Part shown: piece by piece, positions 22,131 through 32,843 of the stretch
Layout: each line of letters begins with the position of its first letter
Position numbering within the stretch: position 1 is the stretch's first letter
Origin: Tilletiaria anomala UBC 951
Lineage: Eukaryota > Basidiomycota > Exobasidiomycetes > Georgefischeriales > Tilletiariaceae
Assembly: GCF_000711695.1 (NCBI RefSeq)
Contig: NW_013546972.1
Location: 54,694-118,693, forward strand
Length of the DNA: 64,000 nucleotides
Direction of reading: 5' to 3'
Position numbers and translations under genes: made by a program
The notes under the pieces: model-generated
Database searches by the model: none
Seen by the model: the letters and a program-made list of their open reading frames with translations, nothing else
What the model was told of the DNA's origin: nothing

Positions 22131-22957
22131 ATATCAATTCAAACAGTAGCGAATGTCAGCAGAAAGCATGGTAACCCATACACTCACATCCTACGAGCGC
22201 TCTCTGCACCGTGTACTATTAACCCGCTCCTCCAGCTCGGTTAACGACCACCTCCCACATCTTCATATTTGGATGTCCAAGACGACAGCGGCTCATTCTT
22301 GTACGGTTGTGCGCGGAAGGTAACCTGCTTGCCTCTGACCGGGCGATAAAGGTACGGATGCGAGCGCAGGGAGACGTGCGTGAGTGGTAGATCCTAAGGA
22401 AATGATTGATGTAAGACATTGAAGTTGCCCGCCTTCGATGTGGTTGCAACAGAGCTTCTGCTCGAGTCGTGCTTCTCTTGTGAGTCTAGTTACTTTTGGC
22501 TCGATCAAGCTTCACAAGTAGACTTCGAGCGTGAGCGGGAGACGGGTTCTCGCTTTGGAACTCGTGTAGACGAGGTATCAGTATCCATTTCAAGCTCGGT
22601 GATGATTATCTTGCGGGACGGTTGGTTTCCGTTGCCGGATTGCGCTGCCGGTCATGTCAGGACCATGTTATACAGTGTCAGTCAGGAGCAAAGCAGGCAA
22701 GCGATGAGTCCAGGAACGCAGCTATGTGCGATGGGACATGGGGGTTCTAGCGGCTTTAAAACAACCAGAATTGCGCTTCTGCACAGCTGCAGATTCAGCG
22801 TGTTCGCAAGGGAGGCTGCATGCCAACCAAACGCTCCAAGTCGAAGGCTGCTCAAACACGAGATGGAGGTCAACCCGTTCAGTCGCAGGTGTGAGGGGTG
22901 CTGTTCCGAAGGTGAATGACCTCACACGTCCACATGTCCCATTGATTGGTTCGAGTG

Positions 22958-22973
22958 ATGGTCACGTGACCAT
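22958..22973. promoter_or_regulatory. 16-bp palindrome with CACGTG core
   Basis: ATGGTCACGTGACCAT is a perfect palindrome 253 bases before the ATG of the gene at 23226. It contains the same CACGTGAC octamer as the MAS1 upstream element. A role as a bHLH binding site is inferred from the core. Confidence 0.45.
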
Positions 22974-23225
22974 GACACGCCGCGGCGCTTCTCTTCCTGG
23001 AAAGACGCGTCCAAACATTAGTTGGGAGCTCACCGACGCGCCTCTCACGTCTGGCACAATGACATCTTTGGCAACTTCGTCCGACTGTCTCCAGGCATCG
23101 CTCATCTCCATTGCCACGTCCACCTGGACCCCCCCATATCGATTCCCGTGGGGCACTGAAAGAGGGCTGTCCGCGGCGCTTGGCCCTGAGCGAGCGGCAA
23201 TTGCCTGAGGCATAACCCGTACAAA

Positions 23226-25080
23226 ATGCCGCCCAAACCGACCGGCACTTCAGGGGTGCCTCCAGCAGCGCATAGCTTCCAGCAGCGCAGACAGGAGCGG
23301 ATGCGAGGTACAGGGTCAGTACGCAAAATATATCCAAGACGGCTGGTATATGGAGCCTTTCGCTTAATGTTGGCCTTGCTCATTTTGACTGCAGCACATC
23401 CACCGTCACGCAGTCTTCGCAAAACTTCCGCTTCCAGATCCCTAGCCTCCCATTCAAAGCGGCAACGAACCCTTCCGGCGTAAGCGCCAATGCGAAAGGG
23501 TCCGGTGAATCTGGGCAGCATGATGCGTACGCATTCAGCGGAAGTACAGCTGGCCCCGTGCCGAGCGCCGCGAGCGGTAGCCCGAGGAGGATTGTCTTGG
23601 GGCGTGCAGGATCACAAGGCGCATCGCAGTCACAACAACAGCCTCCAAGATCAGCGATGAAGGGCGGTCGCGCATCCGTTGGTGCCGCTACGACGCCTAT
23701 CAAAGGAGGCGGCAACCGGTATATTCGTACCGCCTCCGGGAAGAGGCGTGCGATCGAAGACGATGAGAATATGGAGGAGGACGCCGACGACGCAGAGGCG
23801 GAGCGCTTCGAAGATGAGACCCCTGAGGATTATCTGGACGCCAGCATGGATCTCTCGCGCACAGGCGAGAAGAGCGTTTCGTTCCAGCGCGCGCCGCCGG
23901 CCAGATACGATCGTTCGGCGTCGACTGCCTCGTCGGCCGGCCACACGCGCAGCGGCAGAACGCTCAAGCAGACTGCGCTGCTGCAGTACGACTCGCCCAT
24001 CACGGCGGCCGCGCGGAGGAGCGAAGAACGGCGGAAGCAGACTGGGCGGCAGCCTGATCCACCGCCACAGCGCTCGTCCATGAGCGCATCTACAGCGAGG
24101 GCTCAAGAGAAGGAGAAGGCAAAGGAGAGGATGCGGGAGAAAGGGAAAGAGGAAGAAAAAAAGAAGGCGCGGCGGCAGCGAGAGCTCGCAAAGAGGATGG
24201 AGGAGGAGCGAACTCGGGCAAAGAAAGCAGCGGCTGCGATTACCGCTCGCGGTCGAAAGCGCAAGCGGGCTAGTGTCCGCAACGTTGATCGCAGCGGTGA
24301 GAATGGCGACGATGATGACAGCGGCCCCGAGTACCAAGTCGAGTTCGACGATGGCGATGAAGGTAGCGATAATGCAGTGCCAGACATGACGCTGCAGGAG
24401 GATGTTATCATCGGCAACCGTGTGACGAAGGATGCGAGGCGCACGAACGGGCTCATGGCCAAGATGATGCGCAAGCGCCTACGACGTGCGATCCGACTGT
24501 CGCTTCAAGCGGACGAAGAGGACGACATGCGTGGCGATGGTGACGACACTAGTCCAGCAGCAACAACCGCGCCAGGGAAGTTGCGGCGTCGGAGAGGTTC
24601 TGCATCTGCGGACAAGCTGACTGACGCAGACGTGATCTGGTCGATCGTCGACGCGGAACTGAAAGCGGCGAGCCTGGCGCAAGCGTCGTCGCTCGCGGCG
24701 TCGACGCTGAAGGAGCTGCGCTCGATCGTGCGCACGCTGTTCGAGGGCCTCAGCATCAAGGCGAGCGAGCGACGGGAGCTCATCGCGCAGCTGGATAGGG
24801 CACGCAGCCGCAAGAAGCGTCTCAGGAAGGAGGTGTTTGAGACACGGCAAGGTGTGCTAAGGAACGAAGAGGAGATCGCACGCATACGGAAAGAGACGGC
24901 CGACCAGGCGCAGAAGGCTCAGGTGCGTTGAGGGGTCAAACAATCTCAACTAGTAGTGTTGGTCATGGATAGGACTAACAAGGACGATCTTCTCTGCCGC
25001 ATGGGTGCAACTGACAGGTCGCAGCTGAGAGCCTCGCTTTCTTCGACAAGCTCAAGAATGCGGCAAGGCTTTGGAGCTGA
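23226..25080 (+). CDS. Basic nuclear coiled-coil protein, possibly CENP-U/Ame1-like kinetochore subunit
   Basis: Exons 23226-23314, 23395-24922 and 25018-25080 give 559 residues. The starts and joins were chosen because all three keep one frame (donors GTCAGT and GTGCGT). The N-terminal two thirds are disordered, with Lys/Arg/Glu-rich helices (EKEKAKERMREKGKEEEKKK) and acidic runs. The C-terminal 130 residues look folded and helical: DVIWSIVDAELKAASLAQAS, then IVRTLFEGLSIKASERRELI, a coiled coil through LRKEVFETRQGVLRNEEEIA, and a last helix ESLAFFDKLKNAARLW. This architecture suits an inner-kinetochore subunit such as CENP-U/Ame1/Mis17, and the tail-to-tail neighbour looks like CENP-Q. The identity is a hypothesis; the gene itself is well supported. 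Confidence 0.75.
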
Positions 25081-25182
25081 AGGTTTGCCGTACTATTCGA
25101 CATTTTGTCTATTCTGGGGGGAATCGGTCACTTTGATGTTGTTACAACAGCTTCGCTTTACATGATATGCCTTGCGTCGCGC

Positions 25183-25204
25183 GCTCGCTCGCTCGCTCGC
25201 TCGC
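25183..25204. repeat. Microsatellite of GCTC units
   Basis: Five and a half GCTC units lie between the two convergent stops. Confidence 0.9.
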
Positions 25205-25223
25205 AAACGTTGCTTTGCCCACG

Positions 25224-26725
25224 TCACGCGTCTGCCCTCGCATCGTTCTCCGCCTGTGCTGATATGTGATGCGCTGCTTTGAAGATTTGCGAGAGCTACA
25301 GGAGAAAGAGGATAGAGCATCAGCCGGAATCGACAACAAGAGCCTGCACTTTTCAGTGTCCGTGCGCAAACAGTGGAGCGGGAGCGCACCTTGCTAATAT
25401 TAGCACGCGCGTCCTCAGCTGCGTGCGCTCCAGCATGGTTAGCAGTTGTGGACGACGGAGCGGCTGCGGCAGCCTCGCGGCGAATGCGCGCCAAGCGGGC
25501 GCGACTCTTGCTGAGTGCTGCGTCTTGCTCTTCCAGCGCCCTGCTCAGCTCGACTTGCTGCTCTGCCTCGGGCAGAAGCATCGCTTCGAGATCCGCCTGA
25601 AGAATGGGAAAAGGAAAAGTCCAACGTCAGGCTTACGGAGCTTAGACCGTGGCGTAGGAAAACACTCACGATGTCTCCGCCAAAGCCAGCGCCGCTCGGC
25701 TCATTGTCGCCCCGGTCGTCGCCGCCCAAACCACCGTTGTTCAACTCGCCAAGCTCCTCGACGCGCCAGCTGATCATGCTACTCTGCACCTCTCCGCCTG
25801 CGTCGGTGGACGTGACGCTGCCGCGTGTGCGCCCGCCGGCGCCAGTGCCGGCGATGGTTGGCATGCGCGGCTCGCGTGGGAAAAGCGCCTTGTCAAGGAG
25901 CCCGTCCGTACGAGCGAGCGCTTTGAAGAGCGCCGCAGAGATGAGCTGCTGTGCTGCTTTTGGCAGGCCGGAGATGAGGGCGCTGTGTTTTTTATGTGAT
26001 CAAGGAACAAAAGTGGTCAGCACATCTCCTCGACCATGTACAAGCCAAGAAGACGCCACGCACCGAGCTTCCCTCCACACGATGCCACCTTCGCTCATGA
26101 CGGCCTCGCGTTCCTCAGCGCTGAGCTTGCGCCATTTCTTGAGCTGCTGCGTTTCGCTCGGCATGGATTTCTTGCCGCGCTTCCTGCCCCTCGCGCCCTT
26201 TGTATCGCCGTATATGCTGCTGCTGGCATCAGCACCAAAGTCATCGTCATCGGACGAATACAGGTCTGCGTCGTCCGGTTCATCGCTTTCCCCCGAATCG
26301 GCGTCCTCGACGACAGATAGGTCGCTGATGTCTTCTTCTTCTTCGTTTTCATCTTCTTCTTCGTCCGCCGAAGATGCTTCATCTTCAATGTACCGCGCCT
26401 TTCCCTTCCCCTTGTCTTTCGCTACGGCCCTTGTGCTAGCGCTCGCCTTGACCTTCGACGTGTTCGTTACGCCCTTCGAAGGAGGAGTAGCTATGGGAGC
26501 AGGTTTGCGTGATGACCCGTTCTTGGCTGGGGCCTTGGACGGAGGCTTAGCAGCAGAAGATTCTGCAGGTTTTACCCTGCGCTCGATGTTGGAAGAAGAA
26601 GAAGAAGAGAAGGAGGAGGCTGCTGCGCTGGAGGAGGTGGAGTTGGTACGCTTGGACGTGTTGAGCATCGACGGCTTGAAGGATGCCGGCTTTGCGAGCA
26701 CGCTGCGCTTATCCTTCGATGGCAT
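25224..26725 (-). CDS. CENP-Q/Fta7/Okp1-like inner kinetochore protein (probable)
   Basis: Exons 26725-26064, 25982-25670, 25596-25390 and 25295-25224 give 417 residues with consistent phases. The N-terminal half is disordered, first Ser/Lys-rich and then strongly acidic (DEEEDENEEEEDISDLS). The second half follows the order I know for the CENP-Q family. A Trp-containing start (LKKWRKLSAEEREAV) is followed by a helix ending in a Pro-rich loop (ALISGLPKAAQQLISAALFK, later LFPREPRMP). Then comes a Leu/Glu coiled coil beginning DLEAMLLPEAEQQVELSRAL and a last helix with LSQIFKAAHHISAQAEND. CENP-Q pairs with CENP-U in the constitutive centromere network. Its divergent neighbour is ATP23, with which it shares a 470-base promoter region. 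The family assignment is moderate. Confidence 0.7.
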
Positions 26726-27195
26726 TTTGACGAATCGACGGCCCTTGCCGCTGGGATGAGTTGGGCCGGTCTGTGCTGGGCTCCACTGACGCCTGGTTTG
26801 CTTCTGCCTGTTTGTTCAACCGCGTCACGGTGGGGAGCAAAGCGAGCTTGTGTTTCGAATGCTGCTTCCAGTACAATGTGCGTTGTCTGCACTGAGACGC
26901 GTTCGCGCGGGGGCGAGACACGTTTTTCGACCCAACCCTATTACGTTGCATATAACCCGAATCGGTCTAACCCTAAATCCTGTCAAAGGGAAGTAACTCG
27001 GTGAAAAGGACTCGGCAGATCTCAGATTCAGAAGCGATGAATTGCATGAATGTTGGCGACTGGTCAATGGAGAATGCGTCGACGTTTTGATGAAGCCTCG
27101 TGGTCACACTACAAGACGTCGCGATGATGGGATCGCTCTGGAGCTCACGCCTGATTTATGCGTGATCATAAACCCTGCCTTCCCCGTCCTCGAGT
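26726..27195. other. Divergent intergenic region (CENP-Q-like / ATP23)
   Basis: These 470 bases between two divergent ATGs should hold both promoters. No distinct element or gene is seen. Confidence 0.5.
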
Positions 27196-28314
27196 ATGTT
27201 GGAGCAGCAGCGCCCTTCGTCGTTCCGGTCTCGCTCCAGCACCGCATCGTCCTCGTTCGAAGCTTGGCGACAAGCCTGTTTCCATGCGCTAGGGACAGCA
27301 GGGAGTAGCCGTGCGCTGCCGCAGCAGGCGGCTGGCTCTAGCAATGGTCTCCGCCATCCCATCCTCTCTAAGACGGAACATTCACAGCAACAGCAACAGC
27401 AGCAGCAACAGGAGCAAGCGAACGGCAGCGCTTGGGTAGACCATCCCGAGACAGCAGATGAACAAGTCGCGCGGGAACGATGCGAGGGCTGGAAGGATGA
27501 ACTGTTCCGGACAAGTGAGCATTAGAAGCGACAGAAAGGTGGTATGCGAGCCTGTCTGAAGTCTTCAACATTTTGTCTTGCCGTCTAAGGTCCAATGGTC
27601 CGCTTCATGGCCAAACACCTTTCCATCGTGTCCTGCGACCCACTTGCCACCGAGTCTGCCTCTTCCTCGCCAACAGCTAGCGGTACACAAGTGCGTATCC
27701 TCATCGCAGCCTGTCCACCGGACATCGCCGGAGGCTTCTCGCCTGCGCCGCCGGGGTCGCCGGCGGCCGATTCGGGCATCCTACTCTGCAGCAATCGCAT
27801 GATGAGCAAGACGCACATGGAGGACACGCTGGCGCACGAGATGATCCACTGGTGGGACCACTGCCGTTTCCACGTGCGTTGGGACGATCTACGGCATCAT
27901 GCTTGCAGCGAGATCCGTGCCGCTAGCTTGAGCGGCGATTGCAACATGAGCCGCGAGTGGCGCAGGCGTAACTTTGGTTTCACCAAGCAGCATCAGGTGC
28001 GCGACTTCCTTATTCTTTCCTACCTCTGCTGGTGAATCACAGCTTATTCATCCCTCTTCTTATTTGTACCGGCCTTTGACGACAGATATGCGCACGAAGA
28101 CGAGCGGTGCTCTCCGTCATGGCGAACCCCGTCTGCAAGGACCGGGCGATGGCCGAGCAGGTGGTCGACGATGTCTGGCAAAGCTGCTTTAACGACACGA
28201 GGCCTTTCGATGAGGTGTGTCTCTCCTCCTCTCCATCTTCCGCTCTTGGGTGCCCAACCTGTGACTGACGCTTCCTTTGTTGCCTGCGCTTGCCTGCGTA
28301 CAAAGATCTACTAG
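27196..28314 (+). CDS. ATP23: Mitochondrial intermembrane-space metalloprotease ATP23
   Basis: Exons 27196-27514, 27590-27996, 28086-28214 and 28306-28314 give 287 residues. ATP23 matures the mitochondrially made Atp6 subunit and assists F1Fo assembly. The zinc site HEMIH is at residues 189-193 ([15 protein letters not shown]). The family's conserved blocks follow in order: [44 protein letters not shown] and [16 protein letters not shown]. The Cys-rich pattern agrees with import by the Mia40 route. The final exon is only three codons (Ile, Tyr, stop), which restores the usual FDEIY ending. The N-terminal 100 residues are Ser-rich and carry a Gln run encoded at 27387-27414, an addition not typical of the family. 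Confidence 0.95.
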
Positions 28315-28815
28315 CCAATTTCAGCAAATTGCATCCACGGTTGCTGGCCAGAATGCCATCTGTACCCTTATATATACATAGATTCAAGGCAACGAGGCGT
28401 GTAACGTGTCTCCTCTGAAAGGATGGAAACAGCGAGTCGATGCGTTGAGTGAGACCACATGTAGGGATGTGTGTGAGGGTGAGAGAGCTGGCTGTCGAGT
28501 TGTGTGGGTGCGTAGAAGGTGAGGTTAGTGGTTCCAATGGCCGTGGCCGCGACCGGCGAGACGAGTGTGGTGAGAGAAAGGAGGGAACGCGTCGCGTCAA
28601 GTTCGTTCAATCGTCTCGCTCGCTCTCCTTGGACCTCTATAGTAGTAGAAATATCAGCTGCGTCCACCTCCTGTTAGAGCTTCTTGCCATCTGGACTGCC
28701 AGCCTGCGTATCTCTCTGTGTCAAAGACTTGCCTCGTCAAAGCACCCCGCTTGCATCCGTTCTCACCTCCAGGAAGTCGAGCTCCAGAACAGCAACACCA
28801 GCGCGATCAATCACT
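28315..28815. other. Upstream region of the NASP-like gene
   Basis: These 501 bases separate the ATP23 stop from the next ATG on the same strand. A TATATATA string lies near 28370. No other gene is supported. The open frame of the next gene extends upstream to a TTG at 28684, but without an ATG. Confidence 0.5.
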
Positions 28816-30318
28816 ATGTCCAGCGAAGACGCAGCGACAGCTGCAGCACCGCAAGCCCCTGCTCCAGGCGGGGCGCAGCACAAGGCAAATGGCGGAATCG
28901 AAACCCCTCCGACACTGAGCTCGAGCTCAACACGTCGGCTGTACGACGAGGCCAAGCGTGAGCTTGCGCTCAAGCAATACTCTCCCGCTGCAGACAAGCT
29001 CGCTCGGGTGCTCGAAGCGCTGCAGGATCGCGAAGGCGAAGGAGAAGAGAAGCATGCGCAAGATGCGCCCATACTCGCGCCCATCCTGCATCGCTACGGA
29101 AAAGCCATGCTTGGGTTGGCAGTTGCCAACTCTGGCGCGTTAGGCAGCGGTGGGACGGATCCCACGGGAGGTGCAGCAGCCCAGGCCACACCTTTAGCAG
29201 CAGGGGAAAGTCCGTCGTCGACTTCCACCAGCAAAGCCAACGATCCTCGCTTCAGTTTTGGCGGTGATGCAGAGGAGGAGATGGAGGAGGTGGAGGACGA
29301 CGGGCAAGAACAACAAGCCGAAGATGACGATGAAGACGAGGACGACTTTGGTCTTGCGTTCACCGTCCTCGATCTCGCGCGCGTGATCTACGAAAAGCGT
29401 CTCGATGCCGACGGCGCGTCGCCCTCCCTGACGACGTACGAGGGGGAGCAAATTCCAGCACTACAGATCAAAGCACAGTTAGCAGAAGTCTACAACGATC
29501 TCGGCGACGTCGGCCTCGAGACGGAGAACTTCCAGCAGGCGTCGACTGACTACGAGCAGTCTCTTAACATCCTCTCGCCCCTCTTGCGCGCACACTCGCG
29601 CCGCCTGGCCGATGCACAGCTGCGTCTGGGCCTCGCGCTCGAATTCCATCCGGATTTGGCACAGCGACCGCGCGCGCTCCAGTACGTCACAGCTGCCAGC
29701 ACAACACTCAAGGGCCGCTTGAACGCCCTGAAGGAGAGGGAGCAGGTGCTGAGCAAAGGCGAGGGGATCGCCGCAACGAACGGCGCGGCGCCAGCGGCCG
29801 TGGAGAGCAAAAGCAACGGCAAGGGGAAAGGCAAGGAGGACAATGATGAGGGGAAACTGCTCGAAAAAGACGATGTCGCCGACATGGACGCGGCGCAAGT
29901 CGCACTCGAGACAAAGGACGTGCAGGAGATGATCGAAGAGCTGAGCGTCAAGCTGGAAGAGTACGAGCAGCACAGCGCTGCCGCTGGCGATGCCTCGTCT
30001 TCAGCTGCCGCAAGCGCGATCGGCCTGCCCGGCGGCCTGAATAGAGCGGCCTTGGAAAAAGCCATCAACGACGCATTCCTCGGCGCTAGTACCAACACGG
30101 GCGCTTTCTCCGGCTTCCCTGGCGCGTCTGCTGATCTGGCGGGCAAGCCGGTCAACGACCTCAGCGGCATGGTCAAGAAGAAGAGGCCCATCCCTGGCGC
30201 AGAGGACGGCAATGGCAAGCGCAAATTGGAGGACACAGTCGTGGCAAACGCAACGTCCACAGCAACAGAACCAGCAGCAGAGGCTAACAGTGACGCGAAG
30301 CGCGTCAAGACAGATTGA
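28816..30318 (+). CDS. NASP/Sim3/Hif1-type histone H3 chaperone (SHNi-TPR)
   Basis: One frame of 500 residues starts at ATG 28816 (MSSEDAATAA). The family architecture is clear. The first TPR-like helix pair (RLYDEAKRELALKQYSPAAD) is followed by a second repeat interrupted by a long acidic insert (EEEMEEVEDDGQ through DDDEDEDDFGLAF). Next come LAEVYNDLGDVGLETENFQQ and DYEQSLNILSPLLRAHSRRL as TPR3 and LADAQLRLGLALEFHPDL as TPR4. A coiled segment with DVQEMIEELSVKLEEYEQHS follows. The basic tail (KKKRPIPG, KRKLEDT, DAKRVKTD) suits nuclear import. NASP proteins carry H3-H4, and Sim3 delivers CENP-A, so this gene may relate functionally to the kinetochore pair nearby, though that is only suggestive. 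Confidence 0.9.
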   Translation: MSSEDAATAAAPQAPAPGGAQHKANGGIETPPTLSSSSTRRLYDEAKRELALKQYSPAADKLARVLEALQDREGEGEEKHAQDAPILAPILHRYGKAMLGLAVANSGALGSGGTDPTGGAAAQATPLAAGESPSSTSTSKANDPRFSFGGDAEEEMEEVEDDGQEQQAEDDDEDEDDFGLAFTVLDLARVIYEKRLDADGASPSLTTYEGEQIPALQIKAQLAEVYNDLGDVGLETENFQQASTDYEQSLNILSPLLRAHSRRLADAQLRLGLALEFHPDLAQRPRALQYVTAASTTLKGRLNALKEREQVLSKGEGIAATNGAAPAAVESKSNGKGKGKEDNDEGKLLEKDDVADMDAAQVALETKDVQEMIEELSVKLEEYEQHSAAAGDASSSAAASAIGLPGGLNRAALEKAINDAFLGASTNTGAFSGFPGASADLAGKPVNDLSGMVKKKRPIPGAEDGNGKRKLEDTVVANATSTATEPAAEANSDAKRVKTD

Positions 30319-30524
30319 GCCTGCTGGCATGTCGCGCCCGCTTTGGCACCACGTCTACACGTTTCCCGGGAAATCTGTATTTTGTAGAGTACAGTGAGCG
30401 GCATTCGGAGCTAGGTGTGTGTCGACATGGAAAAGTGGAGCTGATGCAGAGGCTCAAAGGCTCAGGGCGCCTTTCTCTTTGCAAATGGTGCGACAGTGGC
30501 CGTGGCTGCAAGCAGCAGGAAACC

Positions 30525-32339
30525 TCACGACATGGTCGGCATGTTGACGGATGCCTTCTCGCTGAGCTGCGCATCGGCGCTGCGCCACATGGACGTGACG
30601 GTTTTGAAGCTGGTGTAGAAGTTGATGGCGCTCTTGCCGTAGAAGCCAATGTCGCCGAGCACGGAGCCCTTGTTGCCGGACCAGGCGAACATGGGCAGCG
30701 GCACGGGCACGGGCACGTTGATGCCCACTTGTCCGGCGTTGATGTCCTTCTCAAACTTGCGCGCCGTCGCGCCGTTTGCCGTGAAGATTGCTGTCCCATT
30801 GCCTGCGAGGAGAAGGGAAAAGGGACAGCATCCCCGAATGAGTTTTCAGCAACTGTGCATGGGAGAAAATTCGAAGGGTTGTTTGCTTTAGCACTCACCA
30901 TATTTATTGCGGTTGATCAAGGAGATGGCCTCGTCCAGCGTCTTGACCCGGACGATGACGAGCGTGGGGCCAAAGATCTCGAGGTCGTACGCCTGCATAC
31001 CCGGCCCGGCCTCGACGATGCTAGGCCCAACAAAGTTGCCGTCGGGGAACTTCGGGTGCTTGAAGTCGGTGCCGTCGAGTAGGATCCTGCCACCTTCGCG
31101 CTCGACGGATCTTGTCAGCGCGATGACCCGCTCGCGGGCCTGCGGCGAGATGAGCGGACCGAGGTCGGCGCCGTCGTCGAAGCCCTGGCTGATCTTAAGC
31201 TGCTTGGCGCGCTCGACCAGCTCGGGGATCCAGTCTGCGCTATCGCCCACGGCGACGAGCACGCTCAGCGCCATGCACCGCTGGCCCGCTGCACCGAACG
31301 CGGCACCTGCGACGCTGTTCAGCGCAAAGTTCTTGTTGGCGTCGGGCATGATGACCGCGTGATTCTTGGCGCCGAGGTTCGCCTGGACGCGCTTGCCGTT
31401 CGCAGTGCCGCGGTGGTAGATGTGCGCGCCGGCGCGGTCGGAGCCGACGAAGCTAATCGCCTTGATGCGCGGGTCGTCGCAGATCGCGTTGACCGTTTCG
31501 ACGGTGCCGTTGACGACATTGAGGACCCCCTTGGGCATGCCTGCGCGCTCTGCTAGCTCGGTGATGATCATTGACGCACCGGGAACGCGCTCCGACGGCT
31601 TCAGCACGAGCGTGTTTCCCGTCACCGTCGCCATAGGGATCGACCACAGCGGGATCATGGCGGGGAAGTTAAACGGGCAGATGGCGGCGGTGACGCCCAG
31701 CGGCTCGCGGCGCGCATACGTGTCCATGTCCCTGGACACCTCGAGCTTGTCCTCGAGGGCGGTGGAGGTGATACCGCAGGCGACCTCAACGACCTGCAAG
31801 CCGCGCAGGACATCACCCTTGGCGTCGGCGAACGTCTTGCCCTGCTCGAGAGTGATGGCAGCGGCAATGTCGTCCATGTGGTCGCGGATGAGGGCCTGCA
31901 GGCGGAACATGACCTGCTGCCGCGTCAGCAGGGAGGCGGCGCGCCACTCGGGGAAGGCGGCCTGTGCATTTGCCACGGCTGCATCGAACTCTTCCGGGGT
32001 CGTCTCTGGCACACGGGAGAGTACGGTCTGCGTGGCGGGGTCGTGGACGTCCACCCAGCGGTCCGTGGTGGAGTCGACAAAGTGGCCGTTGATGTAGTTC
32101 TTGGTGGTGCCGCCGGATGTGCTCGTGCCGGCCCACTTGCTCTCGATGTCCCTGGCTTGCAGAAGCGATGCTCCGCCAAGCGACGGCGATGATGAGGAAG
32201 AGGCCTGCGCGGGTCGCGCCAGCAGCGCGCGTGGCGAGGTGTGCAAGCCGCCTCGTTGAGCCGTGCGCCAGCAGGTCAGACGAATGGCAGAGCCGGCGCG
32301 GGCGCCCGGGGTGCGCAGTGCTCCGATTGGAGCGATCAT
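30525..32339 (-). CDS. Methylmalonate-semialdehyde dehydrogenase (acylating), mitochondrial
   Basis: Exons 32339-30899 and 30802-30525 give 572 residues. The enzyme converts methylmalonate or malonate semialdehyde to propionyl- or acetyl-CoA in valine and pyrimidine breakdown (ALDH6 family). ALDH landmarks are present: [62 protein letters not shown] and the catalytic Cys355 in [14 protein letters not shown], a motif characteristic of this subfamily. The C-terminal [20 protein letters not shown] also fits. The first 50 residues are Arg- and Ser-rich without acids, an obvious mitochondrial presequence. The upstream open frame to 32477 begins with GTG and was not used. The gene is convergent with the NASP-like gene, 206 bases away. 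Confidence 0.95.
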
Positions 32340-32843
32340 GGTGTGTGCGCTGGTTGTTCCGGTGCGACGTCTGTTCGTTGCAGCACGGTCGGCGATGGAT
32401 GGATTGATGGAAGGATCAACGGATAGAGGAGCACGGTGCCGGTATTTAAGAATACGACTGACGATGTTGTGGCGCACTTGACTGTTGGCCTTTTTCGGTG
32501 GCTGCTCTGCCCACTCGGCGTTTAACAGCGGTTAACAGCGCACGGCAGCTGCTTCCCCCTGCACCCGACTTAGGGTTGGGCACTAGTAGGTATGACTCTC
32601 CGATGATGAGAAGAAGATAACATCGCCATCATCCTACACGGTTAGAGAGGGTTGGTCCGAGGCAGCACGTTTTCGCATAACACACTCCGAAGCAGACCCG
32701 CCCCATACAGACTCAGAGTCCCTCTCCTTCGACCAGCGAACGACCCACTGCGCTTCCAACGGTCGTCTCGGGAAGCGCAGCGCCGGTGGACTTTGTAGGC
32801 CTGATTGCACGCGCCGGGAAACAGGCACCCCTACCCACCCACC
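32340..32843. other. Divergent intergenic region (dehydrogenase / MED16)
   Basis: These 504 bases should hold both promoters. No element beyond short pyrimidine-rich strings is seen. Confidence 0.5.

Larger units (their letters stand above)
19285..23225. other. Gene-poor stretch with retroelement and gene relics
   Basis: These 3.9 kb hold no intact gene that I can support. They contain a perfect hairpin at 19980-20004, a copia reverse-transcriptase relic, a second decayed frame at 21724-22130 and a palindromic CACGTG element, all listed separately. The 166-codon plus-strand frame at 22419 starts with TTG and looks random. Confidence 0.55.

Noticed and set aside
22419-22919. 166-codon plus-strand frame
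   Set aside because: Starts with TTG, no family resemblance, next to relic DNA.
23558-24931. Self-contained frame starting at 23558
   Set aside because: It starts with GTG; an upstream exon with ATG 23226 joins in frame through a good intron and a third exon extends the end.
25515-26759. 414-codon plus-strand frame
   Set aside because: It is the antisense shadow of the CENP-Q-like gene, which has coherent exons and phases.
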